Shown: piece by piece, positions 1-11,686 of the stretch
Layout: every line of letters starts with the position of its first letter
How positions within the stretch are numbered: position 1 is the first letter of the stretch
Origin: Paragyromitra xinjiangensis
Taxonomy: Eukaryota > Ascomycota > Pezizomycetes > Pezizales > Discinaceae
NCBI GenBank assembly: GCA_038503065.1
Contig: JBCAMK010000017.1
Coordinates: 372,001 to 436,000 of the forward strand
Direction: 5' to 3'
DNA length: 64,000 nt
Program-made: the position numbers and the translations under genes
The notes under the pieces: generated by a model
The model's input: the letters and a program-made list of their open reading frames with translations, nothing else
What the model was told of the DNA's origin: nothing
Databases searched by the model: none

Positions 1-1
1 A

Positions 2-745
2 TCCCCTGCTAGCACTCCCTATTACGACCCATACGCCCAACAGCCAGGCGCGCCACCCTCGCAGTACTACGGTTCCCCACCACCACAGCAACAATACGGA
101 GCATACCCGGCACCTTCCCCGGGCGCACCATACTCACCTCACACCGGGTCCCCGTACCAGTCCCCCCCACCGGCAGTCCAAGGCGGGTACTACCCTCCAC
201 AGCAGCAACACGGCGGACAGGTGGGCGACTACTATGGTGCTGCTCCCCCCGCTGATGGGAGCAGATCGGCGGGTGGCACTCCTGGTGGGGCGAGCGCATA
301 TGGGTACCCAAGTACTCCAGTGAACTATCATCAGCAGTCGGTGTATCACCAACAAGGGCCAGGCGGGTATGCAGACCCGTATGCGGCGCATGGACCGTCG
401 GGTCCGGGAGCGTATGCGGATGGGAGCCAGCCGGGGTATGGGTATGGTGCTCCGGGAGGCGCTCCAGGAGGTGCAGGAGAAGGTGAAAGGGGGATAGGAA
501 GCACGTTGGTTGGTGGGGCTGCGGGTGCATTTTTGGGAAAGAAGGTGGGGTTGGGGAGTATTGGGGGTGCTGTTGCGGTGAGATTCCTGTCCTAGTTCTG
601 GTTGGAAGAGTGAAGTTTGGAGTGGTTGTGTGCTAGAGATCGTTGTGCAGGTTTTGAGAATTCTCTTGCTGATGGGTTTGTTCGGTAAACTTAGGGTGCG
701 ATTGGAGCAAATCTGCTGAACCATAAGAAGAAGAAGCATCATTAG
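2..745 (+). CDS. Glycine-zipper 2TM-type protein, 3' part (5' end outside window)
   Basis: The frame is open from the first bases of the window, so the gene begins upstream. Exons are <2..577 and 695..745; the intron starts GTGAGA and ends CTTAG. The visible N-terminal part is low complexity and rich in Pro, Gln, Tyr and Gly. The C-terminus has spaced glycines (GSTLVGGAAGAFLGKK, then after the intron GAIGANLL) and a Lys/His-rich tail. Known: this pattern is typical of fungal glycine-zipper 2TM proteins, which have a disordered Pro/Gln/Tyr region before a membrane-interacting zipper. The function is not known in detail. Reading past the splice site would give an early stop at 595. Confidence 0.7.
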
Positions 746-2180
746 AGGGAGCTGGAACTCCTGCCTACCTAACGACGGGATATAATAGGTAATGGATCAT
801 GAGGCTATGGATTTGGGATGGAGGAAACATTGGTTGGATTGAAGGAAGGCACAGGTCATTGATGGCGTTGGATCTGTTCATTTTTTTTACTATTATTGTT
901 CGGTTTCGTTGTTTTCTTGTCTAATTTGGTTCAGTATGATATAGTTCATTTTTTCGAATTTATTCCATTGCTTTTTGTTGGTTTATAGTTCAAATTGCAT
1001 CAACTACTTTTCCGGTAGGACGGATCAGAGTTTTATAATATTTCTGGTGTACGATATTTCTCGTAGTTGAAAGGAATTCGCTGGGTGGAACTGGGGGTTG
1101 AAGCGAGAATGGTAATAGAATCATAAATTATCACTCGGATCTGAAAAATTTAAGTTTAGGGTGGAATAAAGTAGACGTTATGCATACGATGTCACTCGGC
1201 GTTCTAGCTACTTCTTCACGGGCGACGGCATGGTTACTCCTAGTCAAGGCTTCGGATAGCAGGAATTTGTTTGGAGAAGCTGGGTGAGACGTGGTAAGGT
1301 TAAGGGTATATTGCTCCTTCGAACTCTGTGAGTGGTGAAAGATCTCTCCGTTCTGTCATCGGATATCTCATTGAGTATTTCTGGGTGTAGTGGCTCGTTG
1401 TTATGGGGAGATCATTGGGACGACGGGTGGTACGCAGTCGCAGATCCTATCGTGACACTAATGTATTGAAGTTTGAGCTTGTAGAATAGACGAGATGAAT
1501 GAATGAGTGCTGTCTTTGTCCTCTGTGTTCAGACGAGTTCATAATCTTTCCAGTATAAGTATTGTAGAACTGAACCAATGACCCAGAAAACCACCCGAAC
1601 AAACATTCTATTGGAGATTACGAAAAACTCCAGTCCAGGGCCGCTTTGAGGGGTAGGCTTAACCCTACTTTGAACTTTCATCCCTTCTATTTATTTGTTA
1701 AGCGTAAGCTTTCAACTACGACGCTATTACCCTACATTTCCCTTTATTCTCTACACAACTTCCACCACACAACTTCGTCCCCAGAACATGACCATTTCAA
1801 AATTACAATTGCAACGGAAGAACTTTTCCCATCAAAATCAACTCCATAAACTTCTTAACCAGCTCGAAGCGGCATCAAGTGTTCAAGGAGCCCGCCTGAA
1901 ACAAGGGTAGAAATCTGATGACACGACTGGGGCGGACAGGGCGTCTATGGAGGGGGGGAACAAAACGTCGCATAGAGAGGAGGAACAATTTGATTAAGGC
2001 AACATTGGACAGAAAGGAAATGTTCCGTGGGGTGGAGAATGATGGAACATTGATCAAGCCCGCCAATTTGGGATCGAGCTTCATGATTGGAAAAACCGAA
2101 GCTGGAACCATTGTACAGGCCCAATTCCGTCAACCTTTCGACCCGCATAAGCAAAAAAACCCCTGCACCACGGTTTTGGA
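746..2180. other. Intergenic, no supported gene
   Basis: About 1.4 kb. Short open frames near 1786-2190 lie directly before the zinc-finger fragment and could be a degraded 5' part of it, but I could not join them convincingly. Nothing else is recognisable. Confidence 0.4.
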
Positions 2181-2186
2181 TTGGTG

Positions 2187-2600
2187 TTGATGAAGGGGTT
2201 GGGAGTACTAATATGTACTACATGCCAAACAGGATTAGGTTCTAGGCACGTTTTCGGGCATATGAAGACAGCCCACAACATGGAAGAAGGGTGTAGGAAG
2301 AAGATCGAAGAGTTGATAGAGGTGATGAATTTGAAGCACCCAGACGATGTGATTTTGCCCGCCCCTGGAGGTAGGCCGGTACCAAATTTCAAGGTCCATG
2401 GTGGGTGGGGGTGTACGAGTTGTGCCTATGCTGCAAAAGACAAAGCGGTGGTGAAGAGACACATAAAGAGCTCCCACCCAAAAGACTTGTGTGGCTATCA
2501 GGAATCTCAGGTCCAAACCCTTTTCAAATTTTACGGGAGAAAGCTAAACCTCAAAACCTCCTCCTCCACTTCCTCGGAGGAGGAGAGGGAGATCCACTAA
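2187..2600 (+). pseudogene. OrsD/DUF3505-like zinc-finger fragment
   Basis: The 138-residue frame from ATG 2187 contains two C2H2-like units: CTTCQ followed by HMKTAH near the start, and CTSCAY followed by HIKSSH near residue 95, with VPNFKVHGGWGC before the second. Known: this pair, followed by a VQTLF motif (seen here at about residue 115), matches the N-terminal region of the fungal OrsD (DUF3505) family, whose members are usually several hundred residues or more. Here the frame stops soon after the motif and no further exon is evident, so I call it a truncated or relict copy. A short genuine gene remains possible. Confidence 0.55.
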
Positions 2601-5347
2601 AACCTCAAATGACAATCCTGTCTTATAATTCGAGCTGGTCCGACAGAGGTTGCGGTATTGAGGGGGCTGCATGAAGAGTCCACGCCGGCAAGGTTAGTGA
2701 ACATATTCCAAAATACTACCACTAAGCATGACTAAAATAAGAATAAAAATAAGTCTTAGTATGCTAATTAGTGTTGGATAGATACTGAGAATTCCCCCGG
2801 AGAGATTTGTATATGGCTACCAAAGAGGTCATAACTCAGGTAAAGCGAAGGTTTGGCTTCAAAATCGAGCCCACTAAAAAGGCCTTCATGGGAAAGCACG
2901 AACTGACGAACGTCGACCTCGATGTCTCGAGAGGAATCACCACTTGACGTGGTGCTTTGACCTCACCTACAGCTCGATTATGTGGCATGTGGAATGGGCA
3001 TGTTTCTATCTTTCGTGTATGATTTCTATCATGCTAATCAATGATGAACAGCCTCTAATACCCTCTCCTCTCTACCCATAGAGCTCAATTTTCTTGAAGG
3101 CCTTCTCACTAGTGAGGATATCGATACTAAGGTTAAGAGTCCGCTTTCGAGAGTCCATCTCTGATCTGTAGGAGCAGCCCTAAAGAACTAGAAGTCCTCG
3201 CAGAATCACTTTCAGCCAATAGCCCAGCCTGTACGGTCGATCTAAAGTTGGACACACCGAAGGGGCGTCAGCGTCCGCCTAAAGGTAGCCTTCAAGCATC
3301 ACTATCCAAAGAAGGCATGGAACTAAGAAAACGATTACTTCTAGTGCACAAACCACAAAGCGAAACCACCACGGCGGGAGAGCGTTGACTTAGATGTATT
3401 TGTGATGGTGACTGGAAAAAATACGGGTCTCGAGGAACTTAAATATCATCCAGCTACACTGAGGGCAGAGCAAACACTCAACAGGGAATATAGGTTAAGG
3501 GCTACCCAAGAGGCCACGAGGAATTGCCACCGTGATTCCCCGCAGAACAACACTAAAATAATGCAAAATTACAGAAGAGACTGTGGCATGGTGCTTGTGA
3601 GCTACTAGCTACTTAGAAAAAAGGTCTTCGATGGGGGAGGGCTCACAACTGCCAAAATAGCGAAGCGCATCGCAGATCTAGAAGGCTGAGGGTACTTGCA
3701 AAAAATGTTTTTAAATTAAATTAGCCCCAAGGCTACGCTTCCCATCCTTCTTATCCATAAGTATCGTTTGTGTTTCGGCGCTTTAGAAAGCTTCCCAGGT
3801 TCGTAGTATTCATATCCAATCTTTCCGAATATTAAATAGCATTCTGATCATACCTTACGACACAGGAGCGAGACGGAACGGAACATTTTCGCAAACCCGC
3901 TATACAGACATCGCCCCCATATCCCATTCGTATAAGGATGCTGCAAGGTCAGATATATTACGTCTTTAGATATATCGTAAAGCTTAGGTTGGGAACACAG
4001 AAGCTTGGGGAGACAATAACCGAGAAATCGCTGGGACTGCCCTTCCCAAGGTCCGGCAATAGAACAGGGGAAAGGTGTCAGTTTGGAGGGAAACTAGCCG
4101 CTTAGTATTACGGAAATATCACAGAAGGGAGTGGGTGTAGTATGTGAGGGGAAAGGGGATGAGGTTATAGATATGATGCTTGGTAAGATAGGGAATTTTG
4201 TTGCCGCTCGCGTTTGTTTAGTTTTATTTCTTAAAGTATTCTTGGCTGGAATTACAGATATACTTAGCTGTGTCTTATCAAAGCTAGCGGGCGCTGGTAT
4301 AATAGGTTTGCTAGCTGGCTGGCTGTACCTAATAGAGAATCTATATCTCTAGGGGCGTAATTACATAAATTGCGAATGATATCCCGTGATGAACACCTCA
4401 TCAACCCAACCCCACCAGCCTCCACTTCCTCACCACACACCATAGAGAGAAATACGCAATATCGAATAGGTTAAACAGAAAGGCCCCACACGGGGGACTC
4501 TCCGCCCTTCATATTTTTATTTTTATTTTTTCGCCACCTTGTTAGCGACACTTTTTTTTTCCGTGGCCTTATTGGTATCGAGGTACCTCCTCCCAAGCCT
4601 ATCCCATCTTATACCTATATCCCATACCATACTAGATGCAGTGTCGTATATCGATACCCAAACACAAAGCCAGAACCAGAACCAGAGCGAGATCAGGACT
4701 ATAACAGAAAACCCCAACCGGTGAGATCGAAAGATTCATATCCCTTCCTTGGCCTCTTTGGCACCCACCTTATCCATATCTGCCATTTCATGGAGTAGAT
4801 AATAACAAAAGAAAATAATAAAAGAAATCAACAAACAAAAAATCAACTGATAAAGCACAAGACCATAAAGCCATGCAGAAAGCTATCCACGCCAGCAACC
4901 CTAAGATTCGTACCATAGCACAAAATACTATCGCATTTTCCTCTTCCCGCCATTAAAATTCATGATCTTTCTCTTTCTCATCCAGTTCCTCCCTACCCTT
5001 CGACGTAACGTGGATGTAACCAAACCGTAGAATACAGAAATCCCACATAAGTACTCCCATCAACCGATCGAACGAAGCACCCTCACCAAATATTTTTTTT
5101 CCCTTGATTCGCCTGCCAATCCTCCTCTTGGCCGTCCCCAAAAGCGTTATCAATGTTGCCCCAAAGTGAAATCAAAACTCCAAGACAACACAGAAAGCCA
5201 ATCCCAAAAGTAAAACACTCCAAGGAAAAGCCCGACATAAGAAAACAGAAGGAAAAAAAGAAAAAAAGAAAGCATTTTCCCACCTCAGGTACCTATCAGA
5301 AAGAGAAGAGCACCTATACCATACCAATAAGTTTCCCTCAAAGAAAC
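2601..5347. other. Intergenic, no supported gene
   Basis: About 2.7 kb with only short random-looking frames. One at 4131-4352 would encode a hydrophobic peptide of 73 residues, without similarity I can name. AT-rich stretches near 4500 and 5230 are low complexity. The end adjoining 5348 probably holds the DCP2 3' UTR. Confidence 0.4.
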
Positions 5348-7890
5348 TTAATGCCCTCCTTCGGTCGCCACACCTTGCAAATAAGCCATCAAATCCTCCC
5401 TCTCCTTCCCCAACGGGCTTCTCGGAATTTCTACCCTCTTACCACCCCTCCTGCTCCCACTCCTACTCCCTCCCCTGCTCCCACCGCTCACGCTCCGGAC
5501 TCGCATCGGCTTGATCGGGCTCTGCTCGGGACTACTCATCACAGCCTCTTCATTCAGCTGCGTTGTAGCCGGCCCGGGGGTACCTGTTCTGAACATAGCT
5601 AGCAAGGTCTGCTGTTGCTCGTTACTCACGCTCTCCCGTCTATCAAACGCAAGCCCTTGCGCAGGCTGCACTGGTGTCTTTGCTTTCGGCGGACCGTACT
5701 GGCCCTGTCCACTCGGCGTGTTGGAAGACGGGCGGAACTGTGGTTGTGTAGTACTAGGACGGCTAGGTGGGTTGAAGGGCTGAGGAGGGAATGGTGTGAA
5801 TAGGGATGAAAGGGCAGCAGCGGGTGCACCATTAGCGTTGCCAAGTGGATGGGGTTTGTTGCCTTGGCTTTGCTGCTGTGCGCGTGGGCCCTTAGGTGTG
5901 GGTGGTTTATGGGGGTTGGGGGTTGGAGTAGCGGCTTTGGTGCGTGTTGGGCTCGGGGTTTGGGGAGCGGGGGGCGGAGCGTAGGCGTTTGTTTGCTGGG
6001 GCACTGGTGTTGCTCCTTTTAGAATTGACAATAGCATGCCTGCCTGTCCTGGATCTGGGGGCTTCGATGGTACCGGTGGAGGGATGAATGCATCCAGGGG
6101 AGCGGGTGGTGGTAGTGAAGTCTGCTGTGGGTACCGCTGAGGCGGCACGTATCCGTTTTGGTTCACTGGGCTAAAGGCTGGCTGTTGTGGATGTGGTGGT
6201 GGGTATGCCGGGTGGCTCTGAGTAGGAGCTGGAGGAGCGGGGTGATTGTACTGATTAGATTGGGGATGAGGAGGCTGCATTTGCGGCGGAGGAGCAAAGC
6301 TGGATGTTAGTGGCGGAGATGGAAGCTCTTCCGGCACGTTACGAGGGAATTGAGGCCATCCAGTTCCAGCACCTATGCCACCTGTATTCTGCAGCGGAGT
6401 AGGAGCTTTCTGCTGTTGCTGCATTGGTTGTGGTCTCTCAGCGGATTGAGGGATTTGGGTAGGAGGATTTGAGACCTGCTGCCGAGGTTGTGGGATGGAG
6501 AAAGATTGGTTTGGCGCTGGAGGCGCTCGTTTCGGAGTTTGGGGGGTTGCTTGTCTATTCACCTCTGGAGGTTGGCTTAGAGCAGCAGATGCATCCCCGC
6601 CTCGTAGCATTGAAAGAAGAGTACGTGGGTTTGGTCCCAATTGTGCTACGTCTGGATGTTCATTATTTCCACTGTGAATACTGACACCACCGCTTAACAT
6701 GTTCATCAATCTCGTCGATGATCGATCTACCTGCTCCTTTGGAGGCCCAAGGTGAAGCATATTCTTCAGCCTCATAGATGCCTCATCGTGATCTATGTTA
6801 TTTGAGTACCCATTAGCTGGTTGCGTGTTTGGGAAGTTTCCTGATCCCATAGACGCATGGGTGAGAGGCGGGGATGAGAGCTCCTCTTCGAATTCTGTTT
6901 CCTCTGCTGGTATCAAGTTTGCTGCTGCTGAGAGCTTTTGTTGGTGTTGGTCTTGAAGCCATTGCCTGCCCGTGGTAGAGATCCATTTACGGAGATCCTT
7001 GAGGAAAGGAAGTACCATGTAGTATTTCCCAGTCCGAATATCATTCTGAGGTGGGTTTTGCTGTTTCTTCTGTTTGTTGTAAGTTGGGAGATCGGACAGT
7101 TTGTGCCATTTGATATCCTATCCCAACTAAATCAGCAATTGAGACAACATCCATATCCCAAAGAATAAACCCACACTAATCTCTTTCCTTGTCTGACACT
7201 CAAACGCCGTATCCTCCGGGATACCCGGCACAATAAACAGCTTCAAATTCTGATCCCTCATAGTCATCTCCACGAAATCCTCCTTCCTCGCAAACCCCTC
7301 GCAATCGAACCCCGTCTCCTCGCGCACTTCCCTAATCGCACACACCAGATCGTCTTCATCCTTATTGATCTTCCCTCTAGGGAAGCTCCAGCTCGCGCCT
7401 TTCTTCCATCCCTTCACGAGCAAACACTTGTCCATCGTTGGATTCAAAATGATGGCTCCGCGGACCGGAACTCGTGTTTTGTACGCCATGAAATGGAGGA
7501 ACGCGCTTTCGGCGCCATTGGGCGGGAGCCCGGCGATCAGTGGGAGAGGACATACAGCGAAGATCTTGGAGAGGAAGGAACGTAGGTTGAGGGTTGGGAG
7601 ACTAGGGTTAATTTCGCGGATGAAATCTTCAAAGTACCATTGCGCGGCTTCGATCTGGAAGGACAATCGCTGCAAAGAAACCCTTATCAGCCTTGGGTTA
7701 GGGTACCCGAGTATGGAGGGGAAGCAAACCTCGATTGACTGCAGCTCCTCCTCCGGGAGATTGAGAATGAATCTACACAAGCAACAAACAATCAGCGACG
7801 TATCCTCCCGCCTACACGTCAAGACTGGAGGTTGTGTTACGCACTTGACACAGAGATCATCGAGGACTTCCACTAGCGTCGAACGACTAT
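5348..7890 (-). CDS. DCP2: mRNA-decapping enzyme subunit 2 (Dcp2), Nudix hydrolase
   Basis: Dcp2 removes the 5' cap of mRNA in P-bodies, with Dcp1. Exons read on the minus strand are about 7890..7845, 7772..7730, 7669..7175 and 7117..5348 (introns of 72, 60 and 57 bp). The joined product has the N-terminal Dcp2 domain (EVLDDLCVKFILNLPEEEL, QWYFEDFIR), then the Nudix fold: AYKTRVPVRGAI, GWKKGASWSFPRGKINKDE, and the Nudix box with REVREETGFDC supplying the catalytic Glu residues. The tail of about 560 residues is Pro/Gln-rich and disordered, with repeated RLKNML/LLSML-type leucine motifs, as in fungal Dcp2 (binding sites for decapping activators). The true ATG is not fixed: the codon at 7873 is GTG, and a further 5' exon upstream of the TTTTTTTTCTAG acceptor at about 7900 is likely. 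Confidence 0.92.
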
Positions 7891-8926
7891 AAATCTAGAA
7901 AAAAAACCACAACCTAGGCATCAGCCTCCTCCTCGTTGTCTCCATTATATCCTCCAGAGACCGAGCAAACACACATGAGATGAAGTAACAGGCTCCATGC
8001 AACTTGTGCTCCCTCTGGGCTATCACGGGGGTTCGACTGATCCCCGGTGAGCCAGACAGCAGGTGGGTAATAGGTAGTGAGCCTCCGTATGGACCACGAA
8101 TTTCGAAGTTCCACCAAAGGAGGGGGGTTACTCGAACAGAAAATATAAAAAGTAAAGAGGTTTAAAGTAGAAAAGCCACAATAGCAGAAAAAGGACGCGC
8201 GACCGAGTTGTAGAGTTGTCGTGTATATTAAAAAAAAGCTTCACCCAAAAGACGTGATGGTGATAACGATATGGTGGTGAGGTGGTGGGGAGTGACTTTG
8301 GGGGCTGCCTTCTGCCTTCTGCCTTCTGGCACCTGCGGGATTCAGGCAGTCGATCCAATCTTTGCTGCTTGGTGTCACAACCTGAATGGAGTCTGAGAGC
8401 GATAGTCCGCCTGCACAGCCACACAGCCACAATGCTGCAGCGGGCCACAACCGAGGTTGGAGGCAACACAACGTCATAGCTAGACGGTGGCTGTGCGCCT
8501 TGTTCAGCAGTCTCGAGTCTTCTCTCGAAGCGACAACGCACAGCCGCACCTAGATTAAGCTTGTTTTCTCGCTGTTCAGCTCAGGTGTTGATTCTTTCGC
8601 CATTAAGTGGCACGCCAATCAGCCCGCTGCCTCATCACTTCGCTCATCATCTCGTCTTGGGCATTTCCAAGTTTTTTTTCTCCCCTTCATCGTTGGCCTA
8701 CATTGACAGGTTTGCCATGAGCAAACACCACATAAATGTTCAACCCCCAGGAGCTGCTCGTCATGGAGTTTGTTCTACATCCAATTGTGCTGCCACTACA
8801 AAACGTCTTTTGTGGCACATCCTTTGTCTCGTTCCACCATCACGAGACTCTACCCAGTAGCTCCATATAACGGAGCATTCCCGTATAGCTCAGTTCAAAC
8901 TATCTTGAACGTCACACGCTACAACA
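7891..8926. other. Divergent intergenic region (DCP2 / DUF4112 promoters)
   Basis: About 1 kb between two divergently transcribed genes. It probably holds both promoters, 5' UTRs and the missing first exon of DCP2. A short triplicated GCCTTCT tract lies near 8310-8328. No other gene is supported. Confidence 0.4.
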
Positions 8927-9857
8927 ATGTCTGGCCTAATCGCAAAATTCGTCTTCAACAAGATCCTGCGTGAAAATGCCTCCAACAACCAAGGTCGCAC
9001 TGACCCATACTTTGAGACCGTTCCAACTTCACGTCTCTCTTTATCTGGCCAGCCCAAGACCAAGAAGCAGCGAAAGGCTCTCCCGCCTGGTTTAACGCGG
9101 GAGGAGGAGCAGGTCCTTGTTAAGGTCAAGAGACGGGCTTATCGGCTCGATATGGCTTTTGGAAATTGCTGTGGAATGAAGCTTGGATGGAGTTCTCTTA
9201 TAGCTATAATCCCTGGGATTGGAGATGTGATTGATAGTAAGAGCCCCTTTACACTTTACCTACTGAAGGGTGAGAAAAGAAACGAATACTCACAATTAAA
9301 CAGTGCTTCTCGCAATGATGGTAATCCGTACCGCCTCCGAAGTCCCCCTCCCCACCCCGGTGAGGCTCCAAATGGTCTTCAACGTCGTACTCGATTTCGT
9401 CATCGGCCTGATCCCATTCCTCGGTGATATCATGGATATTGCATTCAAAGCCAACACTCGCAATGCTATCGTGTTCGAAAGCCACCTCCGTGATATCGGT
9501 GCCGAGCGGATCAGAAAACAAGGACTTCCACCGCAGACAGACCCGAGTCTCGGAGAGGTGTTTGATGAGCAGCAGCAGGTTGTATCGCAGCAGCCAATTG
9601 CCGAGCCGCCGCCAAGCTATAGTGGTGGAGGTTGGTTTGGACGTGGGAGAAGGGAGTATGATGTGGAAGCTCAGCAGCCGAGTGGAAGTGGAACGGCGCC
9701 GTTGAGAGGAGGAGATAGGAAGCATGGAAATGGGAAACATGATGCGGGGAGGGTGTCGAAGCACAAGGGCTCGAAGCATGGATCAAGACGTGAGTCCTCG
9801 AGAGGTCATAGCAGTAGAACGGGGGCCCAGGAGAGTGGGGTTAGAAGTGGGCGATAG
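8927..9857 (+). CDS. DUF4112 family protein
   Basis: Exons 8927..9236 and 9304..9857 give 287 residues. The conserved DUF4112 core spans the intron: YRLDMAFGNCCGMKLGW and IIPGIGDVID before it, LLAMMVIRTAS and NVVLDFVIGLIPFLGDIMD after it, then KANTRNAIVFESHLRD. The two Gly/Pro/Asp-rich hydrophobic segments are the family hallmark and are likely membrane-associated. The C-terminal third is Gly/Ser/Arg/His-rich and low complexity, as is usual in fungal members. The biochemical role is unknown. ATG 8927 gives the complete N-terminus that fungal homologues show before the domain. Confidence 0.85.
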
Positions 9858-10507
9858 TTTTGTTTGTCTACGAATCATGAGGGATAGAAAGGGTTGGTGA
9901 ATTATCTGTATGGCAAAAAACAATGAGTATATAATCTGGCTGGTATGGAGAATAAGCTTTGGCGCTGGGAGGGGTGAGAGGAGTTTAGGATATATCGATG
10001 ATTGCTTTCTTTTTTTTCTTTCTTTCCTCCTCTTTCAGCTGGACCTTTTTTTTTTTTTAATTTCCCTCTAGCGATTTGACGCAATATCGTTCCCGTACGC
10101 CTCCCGCTGTACTCTACCTAGTCTCCTGTCTTAAACAAGATCTGAAATCGAGTTAAGCTTCCATGATGCGATGCGATGAGCACTGAGCATCGAGCGACCA
10201 TCTGATGTTTCTAATCACCTCACCTCACCACATGTACTCGCCCGACCCAATTTCCCAGCTCCATTCCCCGGTAGCGAGTCCTCCCCTCTTCCCCTCCGAT
10301 CGCACCAATCTCGGCAACCCACCCCTGGCAATCCCTGCTTCACGTGCATTCCCTTCGCCCACCCCCCTTCCGTCAACTCACCACGACCAACCACAACCTC
10401 GGTCCGGCCCTTTAACGCGCAAAAGGCAAAAAATTAATTAGTTCTCACGCGCGAGGAGAGGGACGGAAAAAAAAAACGATGAGCTGGCGCCCCATCCCTC
10501 ATGAGGA
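9858..10507. other. Intergenic, no gene seen
   Basis: Includes T-rich tracts near 10010-10060 and the presumed promoter of the PEX11C-like gene. No coding signal is convincing. Confidence 0.4.
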
Positions 10508-11686
10508 ATGAAAACACCACCTCCGTCCGCACCTCCAGATTCACCGGCCTTGTTGTATCTCCTCGCGCTATGTGACCCAGGAGGACAGAAGAACGACAAC
10601 AGCAACCATAACCATAACCACTACCACAATCACAATACCAACAATAACAAGGATAGCTTCTACAACACGTACAGCGATTACTTCGGCACCATGGACGGGC
10701 TGAATAAGATAAACCCGTTCTCCGCCAGCGCTGGCGGGAAGAAGGGGAGAGATATCAGCAATATGAATATTGATGATATCGTCCGTGAGCTGCGGAGGCT
10801 GCTGCCGGAGCTGATGACGCGTTTTCACCATTTTATGCTTAGAGCACACCGGTACGAGTCCTCTGTTCCTTCTGCGATTGTTGTTGTTTCGTAGTGTTCA
10901 GCTGGTTCTTGTGGTCAACCATGGGTACTAACAAGCGCCTGAACACAGATTAATGTCAACACCATCGGGCATCGATAAAGCCCTTATGACAGTCTCCTAC
11001 ACACTACAGCTCCTAACCCCACAACTCCCACCCTCATCATCTCTCCCGTCATCCTTCCGCGCCCTCACCTCCCTCATCTCCGATATCCGTATCTTCCACC
11101 GTCTCTGGGGACTCCTCGGCATCTACTCATGGGGTCACTCGCTCCTGCAGCACCCGCCGCGAGACCTCACGATCCGCCGGATCGTCGCCGCGCAGGTACT
11201 CGCGAATGCGGCGTTCCAGGTGCTCGAGAATCTCGCGTATTTAGCGTCGCATAAGGTGGTTCCGGTGGGGAAGCGCGGGCAGGGGAGACTGTGGGTGTGG
11301 AGTAGTCGGTTTTGGATGGCGCATGTGGGGTTGGAGTTTTGGCGGTTACAGAGAGTGCGGGAGATGAGGGTTGATGGGGCGAGGAGGGGAATTATGGGGT
11401 CGGATCGAAAAGAGGACAAAAGGTGGAAGAGAGAGTTGGTGGCGAATTGTGCTTATGCACCGTTGACTGTATGGCCCTTGTCCTTATTTCTTTATTTTAT
11501 TTATTTTTATTTGTTCTCTTGATTTGAGGGACAGGAGGAAAGGGTTATTGGGAGGTTATGCTGATTGTGAGCGTGTAGCTACATTGGTCGGTCCAGAACG
11601 GCATGATTGGGCCGTCGGCGGTAGGTGCCCTTGGATCGGTAGCGGCGGTTATCGGATTGCAGAATGCGTGGGCCGCGACGGCATAG
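10508..11686 (+). CDS. PEX11C: PEX11C-like peroxisomal membrane protein
   Basis: Exons 10508..10851, 10949..11468 and 11579..11686, phases consistent, about 323 residues. The core starts with TPSGIDKALMTVSYTLQLLT, followed by a region of amphipathic and hydrophobic helices (SDIRIFHRLWGLLGIYSWG, QVLENLAYLASHKVV) and a last exon LHWSVQNGMIGPSAVGALGS ending in a hydrophobic stretch. Known: this matches the PEX11C branch of the Pex11 family, which acts in peroxisome proliferation and fission at the peroxisomal membrane. The first exon includes an Asn/His-rich segment before MDGLNKINPF. The start could instead be the internal ATG in that segment. Confidence 0.78.

Noticed and set aside
4131..4352. 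Hydrophobic 73-codon frame
   Set aside because: No homology I can name, poor context and no splice signals; likely chance.
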